From: Hymenobacter profundi
Lineage (GTDB): Bacteria; Bacteroidota; Bacteroidia; Cytophagales; Hymenobacteraceae
Direction: 5' to 3'
DNA length: 45,080 nucleotides
Assembly: GCF_019334315.1 (NCBI RefSeq)
Contig: NZ_JAHWGL010000030.1
Location: 1 to 45,080 of the forward strand
Positions within the stretch are counted from its first letter, which is position 1; the number at the start of each line of letters is the position of its first letter. A model generated the notes under the pieces. That model made no database searches. It saw nothing but the letters and a program-made list of their open reading frames with translations, and was not told where the DNA came from. Below, one piece after another: positions 25,810 to 35,415 of this stretch. The position numbers were made by a program, and so were the translations under genes.

Positions 25810-28800
25810 ATGAATATCCGTGTGGTGCAGCAAAGATGCCTGTACCAGAAAATAGTATTTGTGCTGGTAGGGCTGCTCGCAGCAGCGCCCTTGCACAGTT
25901 GGGCGCAGCAAACGCACAGCGCCCGACCGGCTGTCAGTTCCTCCATCGTAATAAGTCAAGTGTATGGCGGCGGCGGTAATGGTGGGGCTACTTACAAGAA
26001 CGATTTTGTGGAGCTGTTCAACCGTGGCAACACCACCGTTGACTTGAGTGGCTGGACGCTGCAGTATGCGGCTTCGACCAGCAATTTTTCGGCAAGCTTT
26101 AGCCTTACGGGTACCATTGCCCCTGGTCGTTACTATCTAATCCAACTGGCTAGCGGTGGAAGTGTTGGCGCCAATTTGCCCGCGCCGGATGCAACAGGAG
26201 CAATCAGTATGGCCATGGCTGCTGGCAAGGTAGCCTTGGCAAACAATGCCACGGTTGTAACGGGTTCTACGGGAAGCAACGTGGTGGATTTTGTGGGCTA
26301 CGGAAACGGAACGAACGATTCTGAAGGTAATCAGCCTACGCCAGCGTCGAGTGCTGTGCTAAGTGTTGGCAGAAGCAGCAACGGCTGCACCGACACCGAC
26401 AACAACCAGAACGATTTCACAGCGGGCACGCCAGCCCCACGCAATAGCAGCGCACCAGCCAACAACTGCGGTACCACGCTAACCGCATCGCCCTCTGCTC
26501 TTACTAATTTTGTAACCACGACCGGCGTTGATTCGGATGAACAGAGCTATACCCTTACGGGGAGTGGCCTGGGTGCCGCCATTACTGTCACCGCGCCGAC
26601 AGGGTATGCTGTGGCCCTGGCTTCGGGCGGACCCTATACCACGTCCGTCACTACCGGCGCTCCGGTGGGGGGTAGTCTGACCACTACGGTATACGTAGTA
26701 CTGCGTAGCACCACGGCTGGTACTATTGCGGGCACCATTACCAATACCAGTGGTGCTACCTCGGCCGGAGTAGCTGTTTCGGGAATGGCTAATGCGCCGG
26801 TTACAAACACCCAGACCGTGCGCTGGGACGGCGGTGCGGGCACCAACTACTGGTTTGATGCGGCCAACTGGAGCAACGACGCGGTGCCTACTACCGCCAC
26901 CGATGTGGTGCTGGACCACACGTTTGTAACGGCTGGATACAAAGTACTGCTACAATCTGCCACCACCACCGTTGCCACGGTAGAGCCTGCCGTTTCCATT
27001 CAGTCGCTGGTGGTCAATCCGGGAGGTGGGGAAGCTATTAGCTTCGAGATACCCGTGCTCAATACCAATGGCAGTGCCCTGAGATTAGCGCGTAGCACCG
27101 CAAACGAGGTAGCCCTAGCCATTTACAACAAAGGCACTGTCACGAACAGCACCGGCAACAGCAATAGCTCCGGCGCGGGGCTAACAGTAGAAGGCAGCAA
27201 TCCTACCGTATATATCTACAATGGCGGTACCTATCAGCACTACACCAACCGCGGGCACGCAACGGTAGTAGAAAACATAGCGCCTGTTACCGGAACCGAG
27301 GCCGGCCGTTGGGAATTTCGTCTTTCCAACACCACGTTTTCCACTACTCTCTCCATAGGTAAGCGCAGCTATCCTACGCTGGTGCTGCGCGCCAATCCTG
27401 CCGCCACCAATATCACCAGCTATACAGGCAGCAGCACTGCCCTAACCATCCGGGGCGACTTGGTAATTGAGCCAGGAGTGGTATTTGCGCCCAACGTAAC
27501 GGGAGAGTTGAAAATAGCCGGTAACTTGAATATACAAGGTGCGCTACGCTTTGCACCTACCAATACGAGCGCGCCGGCTAAGGGCCAATTGGTACTGAAT
27601 GGCGTACTACCCCAAACCATCAGCGGGGCTACCCTTGGCGCTGTAGGAGCCGACAGCTACCTGAGCGCTGGCGTAACGCTGCAAATAAACAATCCCAGTG
27701 GGGTGCTGCTGGCAACACCTGTGATGGTAAACGGCACGCTGCAACTCACGGCGGGGCCGCTTATTACCAGCACCGTCAATACGTTGACGCTGGCGGCGGG
27801 CGGCACAACGAGCGGAGGATCGGCAGACAGCTTTATCAACGGGCCAGTGGCATGTGTGGCTAATGGCGCTGGTTATCTGCGGTTCCCACTGGGTAGGGTA
27901 GGAGTTCGGGGCAATATGTATCGGCCGATTGTGCTTACCATCACAAAGTTGGCCTCGCCTACCACCTTCACAGCCACGCAGGTAGAAGAAGGCGGTATAG
28001 GCAGCTTGAGCGGTGGCCTGACGCGAGTGAGTCGGGTGCGCTATTTCGAAATCACGCCCACGCCCGCCCCGGCTGCCGGCGATTTTACCGGTACCGTGAC
28101 GGTAAGCTATGGCGCTGATGATTTTGTGAATGCTCCCGAAGCTAGTTCCCTCGTCATTGCTAAGAATAACAACAACGCCTGGAGTAATATCGGCCGAAGT
28201 GCCTACTCGGGTACCGCTAGTAGCGGCACCGTTACGTCAGGTGAGTTCACCTCGTTCAGTTGGTTTGCACTGGCTAGCACCAGTCCTGTTGTTTCTGAAA
28301 ACCCATTACCAGTTGAGCTAACATCGTTTACAGCAAAACGTTGCGCTACTGGGGCGCTGTTGCGCTGGACTACGGCCACGGAGCTGAACAGTGCGCGGTT
28401 TGAAGTGTGGCGCAGTACCGATGATAAAACATTCACGATGCTGGGCAGCCTACTTGGCCATGGTACCACCACACAGGCGCAGGCTTATCGCTACCTTGAC
28501 ACTACCCTTGGTGACGAAGCGGCTACCTACCGGCTGCGGCAGATCGATACAGACGAACACGCCACCAATACGCCCACGCGCTCCATCGCGGCGCTGTCAT
28601 CAGAAAAGCCGGCTGTCTATTTCCCGAACCCGATAGGAGAGCACCTGACGCTGCATCTGGCTGCTGCTGCCACCTTTCAGATTATAAATGGGGCCGGGCA
28701 AGTGGTGTATATGGGATACGCTGCTGCTGGTACGACTACACACTCGCTGGCGGCACTTCCGGCGGGGCTGTATATACTTGAAATTCAGATTGCCGGACAA

Positions 28801-28836
28801 GCAGCGGTTAGACAGAGGTTGCTGATTGTCAAATAA
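25810..28836 (+). CDS. T9SS-exported protein with lamin-tail domain
   Basis: The 1008-residue protein has a signal peptide (VFVLVGLLAAAPLHSWAQ) and a lamin-tail-like domain (about 45-200). The latter contains ISQVYGGGGNGGATYKNDFV, ELFNRGNTTVDLSGWTLQY and GRYYLIQLASGG, and ends in a Cys-containing loop. An Ig-like module follows (about 220-325, ending GVAVSGMA) that resembles those of the upstream gene. A long beta-rich region comes next (about 335-820, starting RWDGGAGTNYWFDAANWSND). The LPVELTSFTAKRCATGALLR stalk leads to the T9SS sorting domain (about 935-1008, VYFPNPIGEHLTLHL). The two T9SS genes thus share Ig-like and stalk modules and probably arose from the same domain stock. Extracellular location is expected; enzymatic activity is not evident. 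Confidence 0.86.
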   Translation: MNIRVVQQRCLYQKIVFVLVGLLAAAPLHSWAQQTHSARPAVSSSIVISQVYGGGGNGGATYKNDFVELFNRGNTTVDLSGWTLQYAASTSNFSASFSLTGTIAPGRYYLIQLASGGSVGANLPAPDATGAISMAMAAGKVALANNATVVTGSTGSNVVDFVGYGNGTNDSEGNQPTPASSAVLSVGRSSNGCTDTDNNQNDFTAGTPAPRNSSAPANNCGTTLTASPSALTNFVTTTGVDSDEQSYTLTGSGLGAAITVTAPTGYAVALASGGPYTTSVTTGAPVGGSLTTTVYVVLRSTTAGTIAGTITNTSGATSAGVAVSGMANAPVTNTQTVRWDGGAGTNYWFDAANWSNDAVPTTATDVVLDHTFVTAGYKVLLQSATTTVATVEPAVSIQSLVVNPGGGEAISFEIPVLNTNGSALRLARSTANEVALAIYNKGTVTNSTGNSNSSGAGLTVEGSNPTVYIYNGGTYQHYTNRGHATVVENIAPVTGTEAGRWEFRLSNTTFSTTLSIGKRSYPTLVLRANPAATNITSYTGSSTALTIRGDLVIEPGVVFAPNVTGELKIAGNLNIQGALRFAPTNTSAPAKGQLVLNGVLPQTISGATLGAVGADSYLSAGVTLQINNPSGVLLATPVMVNGTLQLTAGPLITSTVNTLTLAAGGTTSGGSADSFINGPVACVANGAGYLRFPLGRVGVRGNMYRPIVLTITKLASPTTFTATQVEEGGIGSLSGGLTRVSRVRYFEITPTPAPAAGDFTGTVTVSYGADDFVNAPEASSLVIAKNNNNAWSNIGRSAYSGTASSGTVTSGEFTSFSWFALASTSPVVSENPLPVELTSFTAKRCATGALLRWTTATELNSARFEVWRSTDDKTFTMLGSLLGHGTTTQAQAYRYLDTTLGDEAATYRLRQIDTDEHATNTPTRSIAALSSEKPAVYFPNPIGEHLTLHLAAAATFQIINGAGQVVYMGYAAAGTTTHSLAALPAGLYILEIQIAGQAAVRQRLLIVK

Positions 28837-29018
28837 AAAAGTGTAGAGTTGCAAACGGCAAATTAGAAAGCGCATAGCTCTACCGTAGCCGCTAAGGCCG
28901 CGAATCAAACGGCCCGTTTTCAGTGGCAACTATTGAGCTGTTTACCACATTCCTGTAACCTGCGGGGTCATTTAGCAGTCTACGGATTATTCCGTTTTCT
29001 CTTTTTTTGACTTTGCAT

Positions 29019-29840
29019 ATGGCTATAGAAATGAAGGCACAACCACGGTTGCGCAATCAGGTGGCACTGGTAACGGGCGGCAGTTCGGGCATTGGGGTAG
29101 GGGTATGCCTGGCCCTGGCCGCCGACGGCGCCAAAGTGGTCGTGAACTACCACAGCGACGAAGAAGGCGCCGATAAAACCGTGGCGGCCATCGAAAAAAT
29201 AGGCGGCGAGGCCTACGCTGTGCGTGCCGATGTGAGCAAAGAGCCCGAGGTGTTGGCGATGTTCGAGGATATTAAGAAGCGCTACGGCACGCTGCATATC
29301 CTGGTCAGCAACTCTGGTATTCAGAAAGATGCCAGCTTTCTGGATATGACCCTGGACGAGTGGAATGCTGTCCTCAACGTAAACCTGACGGGTCAGTTTC
29401 TGTGTGCCCGCGAAGCTGCCCGCGAATTTGTGAAGCGCGGCGTGCAACCAGAAATTTCGAAGGCAGCTGGCAAAATCATCTGCATGAGCTCTGTACACGA
29501 GGTAATTCCGTGGGCCGGGCACGTCAACTACGCTACGTCGAAGGGCGGCATCATGCTGATGATGAAAAGCATGGCGCAGGAGTTGGCGCCACACAAAGTC
29601 CGAGTGAACAGCATTGGGCCGGGCGCGATTCAGACGCCCATCAACGAAGAAGCCTGGGGCACGAAGAAAGCACTTAACAAACTGCTGGAACTGATTCCAT
29701 ACGGCCGCATTGGGCAGCCCGACGACATTGGGGAGGTAGCCGCCTGGCTGGCCTCCGACGAGTCGGATTACGTGACGGGCACTACCCTTTTTGCCGATGG
29801 CGGTATGACTCTCTACCCCGGCTTTGCCGATAATGGCTAA
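29019..29840 (+). CDS. SDR family oxidoreductase, glucose 1-dehydrogenase-like
   Basis: The 273-residue protein is a classical short-chain dehydrogenase. Motifs are the NAD(P)-binding TGGSSGIG, the NSG of the VSNSG loop, the active-site serine in CMSSVHE, and the YATSK catalytic pair. The C-terminal PxxIGQPDDIGEVAAWLAS...GTTLFADGGMTL block is usual for the glucose 1-dehydrogenase/3-oxoacyl-ACP reductase group. The N-terminus PRLRNQVALVTGG and the following glucosidase gene (93 bp downstream) favour glucose or another free sugar as substrate, but this is inference. An upstream ATG at 29007 and a later one at 29031 are other possible starts. Confidence 0.86.
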   Translation: MAIEMKAQPRLRNQVALVTGGSSGIGVGVCLALAADGAKVVVNYHSDEEGADKTVAAIEKIGGEAYAVRADVSKEPEVLAMFEDIKKRYGTLHILVSNSGIQKDASFLDMTLDEWNAVLNVNLTGQFLCAREAAREFVKRGVQPEISKAAGKIICMSSVHEVIPWAGHVNYATSKGGIMLMMKSMAQELAPHKVRVNSIGPGAIQTPINEEAWGTKKALNKLLELIPYGRIGQPDDIGEVAAWLASDESDYVTGTTLFADGGMTLYPGFADNG

Positions 29841-29858
29841 CCATCATTGCTGACCTGC

Positions 29859-29903
29859 TACTGCTCCATCACTGGCCATTGTTTGGAATGTGATGGAGCA
29901 GTA
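29859..29903 (+). promoter_or_regulatory. 14-bp perfect hairpin between SDR and glucosidase genes
   Basis: tactgctccatcac and gtgatggagcagta pair perfectly around a 17-base loop, 19 bp after the SDR stop and 30 bp before the next start. No U-tract follows. It could be an attenuator or an operator. Confidence 0.55.
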
Positions 29904-29933
29904 CATACTTGCGAAATCGGCAATTGAAGTAGT

Positions 29934-32600
29934 ATGACCACAAAAGAACAGAGCCCCGAACACCACCGGTTGGCCCAAATCGACAATCCCGAAACACCCT
30001 GGCGGCGGTTTGGCCCCTACCTTTCGGAGCGGCAGTGGGGCACGGTGCGCGAGGACTATAGCCCCGATGGCAACGCCTGGAACTACATCACCCACGACAT
30101 GGCCCGCAGCAAGGCCTACCGCTGGGGCGAAGATGGCATTGGCGGCATCTGCGACGATGACCAACTGTTATGCCTATCAGTGGCGCTCTGGAACGATCAA
30201 GACCCTATTCTGAAAGAGCGGTTGTTTGGGTTGAGCGGCCCCGAGGGTAACCACGGCGAGGACGTGAAGGAGTTGTATTACTACCTCGACAACACGCCGT
30301 CGCACTCCTATATGCAGATGCTCTACAAGTATCCGCAACGTGCGTTTCCGTATGAGTGGCTGGTTCAGGAAAATGCGCGCCGGGGGCGGCACAAAACGGA
30401 GTTTGAGTTGCTGGATACGGCCATTTTCAAGGAAAACCGGTATTTCGATGTCTTCATTGAGTATGCTAAAGCCGGCCCGGAAGATATTCTGGTTCAGCTA
30501 AAAGTATGCAACCGCGGCCCCGAGGAAGCCACCGTGCAGGTGCTACCCCAGTTATGGTTTCGGAATACTTGGGCGTGGGGGTACGACGACTACCGCCCGC
30601 AGTTGCAGGCAGCTGAGGAAGGTAGCAGCATCACCATCAACCATCGGGAACTGGGTGAGCGGCGCCTCTATTACGATGGTGAGCCCGAACTGCTGTTCTG
30701 CGACAACGAAACCAATACCCAGCGCCTCTACAACGCCCCTTCCGATGCGCAATATTTCAAGGATGGCATCAACGATTATGTGGTGTACGGGCACGAGCAA
30801 GCCATAAACCCAGCGCAACGTGGCACCAAAGCCGCCGTGCGCTACTCCCTAACCATTCCGGCTGGTGATGAGCGCGTGGTGCGCCTGCGCTTGGCAGCAC
30901 CTAACATAGACGAGCCTTTTGCGGAGTTCGATAACTTGGTACAGCAGCGCAGCGAAGAAGCTGATGCGTATTACGAGGTAGTGCAGCGCGATATGCGCAG
31001 CGACGACGCCCGCAACATTCAGCGGCAGGCGTATGCGGGCATGCTCTGGAGCAAGCAGTTCTACTATTATAATGTGCGCCAGTGGCTGGAGGGCGACCCG
31101 GCCCTACCTCCGCCACCACCCCAACGCAAAGAGGGCCGCAACCACAACTGGACTACCCTCAACAACGCCGACATCATTTCGATGCCCGATACCTGGGAAT
31201 ACCCCTGGTATGCCTCTTGGGATCTGGCGTTTCACTGCCTGCCGTTGGCGGTGCTGGATGCGGAGTTTGCCAAGCAGCAACTGCGCCTGCTCACCCGCGA
31301 CTGGTACATGCAGCCCAACGGCCAGCTGCCCGCCTACGAGTGGAAGTTTGAGGACGTGAACCCGCCCGTGCACGCCTGGGCCACGTGGCGGGTGTACAAA
31401 ATCGATCAGAAAAACCGAGGTGGCAAAGGCGATACGAAATTCTTAGAGTCGGTATTTCATCGATTGCTGCTAAACTTTACGTGGTGGGTGAACCGCAAGG
31501 ATGCCGAAAATCGCAACGTGTTTGAGGGTGGCTTTCTGGGGCTCGATAACATTGGCGTGTTCGACCGGAGCGCCGATCTGCCCAAGGGCGTGTTCATTGA
31601 GCAGGCCGACGGCACCAGTTGGATGGCCATGTTTGCCCTGGATATGATGCGCATTGCCCTGGAGCTGGCCCGCACCAACCCCGTGTACCAAGACATGGCC
31701 AGCAAGTTCTTCGAGCACTTCCTCTACATCGCCGAGGCCATGACCAAGGTAGGAGGCGGCTATTCGCTTTGGGACGAAGAGGACGAGTTCTACTACGACG
31801 TGTTGAACTCGCCCGACCGGGGCCGCCAGATGCTGAAGGTGCGCTCCATGGTAGGGCTGATTCCGCTGTTTGCCGTGGAGGTACTCAATGATGATATGTT
31901 GCAGGAGCTGCCCCGTTTCAAGGAGCGCATGGACTGGTTTCTGACTCACCGCCCCGATCTGGCCAAGCTGGTGTCGCACTGGCAGCAGCCGGGGGAGGGC
32001 GCTACCCGCCTGCTATCCTTGCTGCGCGGTCACCGCGTGAAGCGCCTGCTGGCCCGCATGTTAGATACGGCGGAGTTCCTTTCGGAGTATGGCGTGCGCG
32101 CCCTCTCGCGCTACCATGCAGAACACCCCTACGTGTACAAGGCCGACGGCAAGAGCTTCACCGTAGGCTACGAGCCGGGCGAGTCGCAGTCGGACCTGTT
32201 TGGGGGCAACTCCAACTGGCGCGGACCTATCTGGTTTCCGGTCAACTTCTTGATTATCGAATCGTTGCAGCGGTTTCATCACTACTATGGCGACGACTTC
32301 GTGGTAGAATATCCCGCGGGCTCCAACCAGTATGTATCGCTGCTAGCCGTGGCCGACGCCCTGACGGAGCGCCTGAGTAACCTGTTTCTGCGCAACGCAG
32401 AAGACAAGCGACCGGCCCTAGGCGACAATAAGCAACTACAAACGGACCCGCATTTCAAGGATTATCTCCTGTTTCACGAGTACTTTAACGGCGATACAGG
32501 CAGCGGCCTCGGCGCTAGTCACCAAACTGGCTGGACTGGCTTGATTGCCAAGCTGCTACAGCCCCGCCGTAAAGACAAGCACCCGGCTGAGGAGTTGTAA
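29934..32600 (+). CDS. GH63-like glucosidase
   Basis: The 888-residue protein resembles the bacterial GH63/MGH1-like group of (alpha/alpha)6-barrel glycoside hydrolases. Recognisable stretches are the N-terminal WRRFGPYLSERQWGTVREDY and the GDAWNYITHDMARSKAYRWG-type region. The barrel region (about 380-880) has PDTWEYPWYASWDLAFHCLP, GPIWFPVNFLIIESL and the terminal GDTGSGLGASHQTGWTGL. Members of this group hydrolyse alpha-glucosides or mannosyl/glucosyl-glycerates. There is no signal peptide, so it is cytoplasmic and acts on imported sugar. With the upstream sugar dehydrogenase it may form a small disaccharide module. Its exact substrate is not readable. Confidence 0.88.
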   Translation: MTTKEQSPEHHRLAQIDNPETPWRRFGPYLSERQWGTVREDYSPDGNAWNYITHDMARSKAYRWGEDGIGGICDDDQLLCLSVALWNDQDPILKERLFGLSGPEGNHGEDVKELYYYLDNTPSHSYMQMLYKYPQRAFPYEWLVQENARRGRHKTEFELLDTAIFKENRYFDVFIEYAKAGPEDILVQLKVCNRGPEEATVQVLPQLWFRNTWAWGYDDYRPQLQAAEEGSSITINHRELGERRLYYDGEPELLFCDNETNTQRLYNAPSDAQYFKDGINDYVVYGHEQAINPAQRGTKAAVRYSLTIPAGDERVVRLRLAAPNIDEPFAEFDNLVQQRSEEADAYYEVVQRDMRSDDARNIQRQAYAGMLWSKQFYYYNVRQWLEGDPALPPPPPQRKEGRNHNWTTLNNADIISMPDTWEYPWYASWDLAFHCLPLAVLDAEFAKQQLRLLTRDWYMQPNGQLPAYEWKFEDVNPPVHAWATWRVYKIDQKNRGGKGDTKFLESVFHRLLLNFTWWVNRKDAENRNVFEGGFLGLDNIGVFDRSADLPKGVFIEQADGTSWMAMFALDMMRIALELARTNPVYQDMASKFFEHFLYIAEAMTKVGGGYSLWDEEDEFYYDVLNSPDRGRQMLKVRSMVGLIPLFAVEVLNDDMLQELPRFKERMDWFLTHRPDLAKLVSHWQQPGEGATRLLSLLRGHRVKRLLARMLDTAEFLSEYGVRALSRYHAEHPYVYKADGKSFTVGYEPGESQSDLFGGNSNWRGPIWFPVNFLIIESLQRFHHYYGDDFVVEYPAGSNQYVSLLAVADALTERLSNLFLRNAEDKRPALGDNKQLQTDPHFKDYLLFHEYFNGDTGSGLGASHQTGWTGLIAKLLQPRRKDKHPAEEL

Positions 32601-32621
32601 GAGAGTTGTGAGTTTGTGAAT

Positions 32622-32742
32622 AAAAAGCGCGTGTCATCCTGAGCTTGCGAAGGACCTTATGCCAGTAGAACGAGTCGTTGTTACGATGGTCGTTCATGCG
32701 TGATAAGGTCCTTCGCAAGCTCAGGATGACAGACGCCTTTTT
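32622..32742. repeat. Dispersed palindromic repeat (family A, copy 4)
   Basis: The core 32632-32731 runs from tgtcatcctgagcttgcg to its inverted partner cgcaagctcaggatgaca, with aaaaagcgc and gccttttt flanks. It fills the gap between the convergent glucosidase and lipoprotein genes and would serve as a two-way terminator. Confidence 0.92.
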
Positions 32743-32773
32743 CGCTAATAACTCACATCCCACAACCAACACC

Positions 32774-33439
32774 CTACTGCCGCCGCAGGGTAGGCAGGTT
32801 GTGCCACGCGCTTTGCTGCGGTTGAGTTCCACCGTATACCTGCGCTTTGTCGGCATCCTGACTGCGGCCAATGAGGACAGCAAACCCCTGTTGCTGAGGC
32901 GCGGTGGCCTGAAACTCGTAGCCGCTATAGGGTAGGCCCGTTTCGCTATCCTTTGGGATTTCGATGCCTGCAAAGAAGCTCGGATTCAGGTCAGCCAGGC
33001 CGGTTTGGCGGCTTAGGAGCTTGCTGCCCTGGCGCGCTTCAGCCACGTAGTGCACCGTAGAATAGTTGCGGCGCGTGAGCGTGAGCCGATACGCACGGCC
33101 CTTATCGGTGGCGGCGTATACCACGGGCGCGTTTGCGGGCAGCTCGGCCACTGGAAACGCTACGGAGTCGGTGGAGCTGAGCAGGAGCCAGCCGCCGTGC
33201 ACGTCGAAGGTGGTTTCGGCCTTGTTGGCTTCCTGAAAGCTACGGATGAACTGAGGCGAGAAATGCGTGGTATCCAGCTGCGCCAAGCGGCGTGCCTTGG
33301 GTCGGGCAGCTGGCGGGGTAGGGGCTACCACCTCGGCGCTGACCTGGGGGCTGTCCTGCTCCAGGTTTTTGTTGCTGGTACAAGCGGCGGCCAGCAGCAA
33401 AGTAGCCAAACCAAAGAAGCGCAGAAAAGAAGCGGGCAT
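32774..33439 (-). CDS. Lipoprotein of unknown function
   Basis: I do not recognise this 221-residue protein. It has a lipoprotein signal with lipobox LLAAAC (Cys20), then a Pro/Ala-rich linker with the basic PKARRL motif and a beta-rich domain (about 60-215) including FDVHGGWLLLSSTDSVAFPV, VVYAATDKGRAYRLTLTRRN and GFAVLIGRSQDADKAQVYGG. The ATG at 33439 gives a standard signal peptide; an in-frame ATG at 33457 adds six hydrophobic residues. It is convergent with the glucosidase gene and divergent from the molybdenum oxidoreductase operon. Confidence 0.75.
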   Translation of the reverse strand: MPASFLRFFGLATLLLAAACTSNKNLEQDSPQVSAEVVAPTPPAARPKARRLAQLDTTHFSPQFIRSFQEANKAETTFDVHGGWLLLSSTDSVAFPVAELPANAPVVYAATDKGRAYRLTLTRRNYSTVHYVAEARQGSKLLSRQTGLADLNPSFFAGIEIPKDSETGLPYSGYEFQATAPQQQGFAVLIGRSQDADKAQVYGGTQPQQSAWHNLPTLRRQ

Positions 33440-33777
33440 AAACAAAAGAACGGGCAAGCAACTGAGGGATAAAGAGGTAGGGCGCTACGCCCCGCCGACT
33501 GCTCAGGTACAAGCAGATCCGGCCGACAAAGATACCAGTTGCCAACCACCAATAAGGCAACAGATATCTAATTGCTTGCAACCAACTTTTCGGCATAGCC
33601 GTAGACCAGAGGCTGCTTGCTTTTCAAATATAAAATATTGTGAATCTGCTAATTAAGATAGATTCTAAGTAAGCGATTACCAAACAAACGCATTTCGGCA
33701 ACAGTTGTAGGATGTGCCAACGCTACCTGCTGAGCGTAGCCCCCTCCACCTAATTTCTCATTAAACTCTTCTTTCTG
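33440..33777. other. Intergenic region between the lipoprotein and the aldehyde oxidoreductase operon
   Basis: The 338-bp region holds divergent promoters. On the minus strand TATATTTG at 33632-33625 fits the -7 consensus but lacks a TTTG at -33. It contains a 118-residue minus-strand reading frame (33240-33596) that is probably not a gene. Confidence 0.5.
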
Positions 33778-34419
33778 ATGTATAACGATTCTCCGGCCGA
33801 CCAGAGCGGCACTAACCCCGGAGTTACGCCCAACGATGGCTCGCGGCGGAATTTCATGAAGCAGGCCGGGGGTATCCTGGGTCTGGTGATGGCGCCGCCC
33901 TTCATCAGCCAGGCCGAACGCCTCACGGCGCTTTCCAAAAAGGTAGCGGGCGTGTCGCCGGTGCAGTTGAAAGTGAACGGCACCGTCCGCACGCTGCAAC
34001 TGGAGCCTCGCGTTAGCTTGCTTGATGCCTTGCGCGAGTATATGGGCCTGACCGGTAGCAAGAAAGGTTGCGACCATGGCCAATGCGGTGCCTGCACCGT
34101 GCACGTAGACGGCCGCCGCATTGTGAGCTGCCTTAGCCTGGCCGTGATGAACCAAGGCAAAGAAATCACCACCATAGAAGGGCTGGCCCAGGGCGACAAG
34201 CTGCACCCCATGCAGGAGGCTTTCCTGAAGCACGACGGGTTCCAGTGCGGGTATTGCACGCCGGGCCAGATTATGTCGGGCGTTGCTTGCGTGAAGGAGG
34301 GCCACGCTGGCTCCGAGGCCGAAGTGCGGGAGTGGATGAGCGGCAACCTGTGCCGTTGCAGCGCCTACCCCAATATCACAGCTGCCATTCTGGAGGCTGA
34401 AAAAAGCATGAAGGCGTAA
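33778..34419 (+). CDS. paoA: Aldehyde oxidoreductase [2Fe-2S] subunit, Tat-exported (PaoA/YagT-like)
   Basis: This is the iron-sulfur electron-transfer subunit of a periplasmic molybdenum hydroxylase. The 213-residue protein starts with a twin-arginine signal (GSRRNFMKQAGGILGLVMAP, Arg23-Arg24). The plant-type [2Fe-2S] domain follows (Cys98, Cys103, Cys106, Cys118 in GCDHGQCGACTVHVDGRRIVSC), then the second [2Fe-2S] domain (Cys157, Cys160, Cys192, Cys194). Tat export of the folded complex places it in the periplasm, as for E. coli PaoABC. It is the first gene of the operon; the next starts 6 bp after its stop. Confidence 0.9.
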   Translation: MYNDSPADQSGTNPGVTPNDGSRRNFMKQAGGILGLVMAPPFISQAERLTALSKKVAGVSPVQLKVNGTVRTLQLEPRVSLLDALREYMGLTGSKKGCDHGQCGACTVHVDGRRIVSCLSLAVMNQGKEITTIEGLAQGDKLHPMQEAFLKHDGFQCGYCTPGQIMSGVACVKEGHAGSEAEVREWMSGNLCRCSAYPNITAAILEAEKSMKA

Positions 34420-34425
34420 TTGATT

Positions 34426-35415
34426 ATGAATAACTTCTCCTACCTCCAGGCCACCAAGGCCAAAGAAGCCACCGGGGCCAAACGCGACGATAAATCATCG
34501 GCGTTTATTGCCGGGGGCACCACCCTGATCGACCTGATGAAGCTGAACGTGGAAAACCACGACCAGCTGATTGACGTGAATATGCTGCCTTTTAAGGGCA
34601 TCGAACAAAGCAACGACGGCCTACGCATTGGCGCCCTAGAGCGCATGAGCGACGTGGGCGAGCACAAACTAATAGTAGAGCAGTACCCAGCCATTTCGCA
34701 GTCGTTGCTGCTGGCGGCGTCGGCGCAGCTGCGCAACATGGCCAGCATTGGCGGCAACATTTTGCAGCGCACCCGGTGCCCCTACTTCCGCGATACGGCT
34801 TTCCCCTGCAACAAGCGTGAGCCCGGCACCGGCTGCCCCGCTAAGGAAGGCGACAACCGTAACTTGGCCATTCTGGGTACTTCCGATGCCTGCATTGCCA
34901 CCAGCTACCCCGGCGACTTGTCTGTGGCTCTCATTGCCTTAGATGCCGTTCTGACGCTGGAAAACGCCAAGGGCAAGCAGCGCCGCGTGCCCATCTCCGA
35001 GTTTTACCGCCTACCCGGCAAAACGCCCCACATCGAAAACACCCTGGAAGCCGACGAGCTGATTGTGGCCGTGACGGTGCCCAAGGCTGAGCACGCCCGC
35101 AAGTCGCTGTATATGAAGGTACGCGACCGGGCCAGCTACGCCTACGCGCTGACGTCGGCCGCCGTGGGGCTTGATGTGCAGGGTGGTACCATCCGCTCGG
35201 CGCGGGTGGCGCTGGGCGGGGTAGGAGCCCAGCCCTGGCGCTCCAAAGAGGCGGAACAGATGCTAGTGGGCAAGCCTGCCAACGAGTCTACCTTCCGGGC
35301 TGCGGCTGCCGCTGCGGTGCGTGGCGCGCAGCCTTATGAGCACAATGCCTTCAAGATAGAGATGGTGCAAAATACGCTGGTGCGTGCCCTGACCGAGGTA
35401 GCCGCCAAGGGGTAG
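34426..35415 (+). CDS. paoB: Aldehyde oxidoreductase FAD/[4Fe-4S] subunit (PaoB/YagS-like)
   Basis: The 329-residue protein is the FAD-binding subunit. The flavin motifs FIAGGTTLIDLMK (about 27-39) and the NMASIGGNILQRTRCPYFRD region (about 104-123) are visible. Four cysteines (118, 128, 137, 156) in the segment after RTR match the extra [4Fe-4S] cluster that distinguishes PaoB from ordinary XDH medium subunits. The ATG at 34426 is chosen; a TTG directly after the previous stop would add two residues. Its stop codon TAG (35413-35415) lies inside the first bases of an inverted-repeat element, see there. Confidence 0.9.
   Translation: MNNFSYLQATKAKEATGAKRDDKSSAFIAGGTTLIDLMKLNVENHDQLIDVNMLPFKGIEQSNDGLRIGALERMSDVGEHKLIVEQYPAISQSLLLAASAQLRNMASIGGNILQRTRCPYFRDTAFPCNKREPGTGCPAKEGDNRNLAILGTSDACIATSYPGDLSVALIALDAVLTLENAKGKQRRVPISEFYRLPGKTPHIENTLEADELIVAVTVPKAEHARKSLYMKVRDRASYAYALTSAAVGLDVQGGTIRSARVALGGVGAQPWRSKEAEQMLVGKPANESTFRAAAAAAVRGAQPYEHNAFKIEMVQNTLVRALTEVAAKG

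Noticed and set aside
33240..33596. 118-residue minus-strand reading frame with a hydrophobic, aromatic N-terminus and a -7-like TATATTTG about 30 bp upstream
   Set aside because: Its second half overlaps the lipoprotein gene in another frame and is low-complexity Gly/Pro/Arg. There is no matching -33 element and no recognisable domain.
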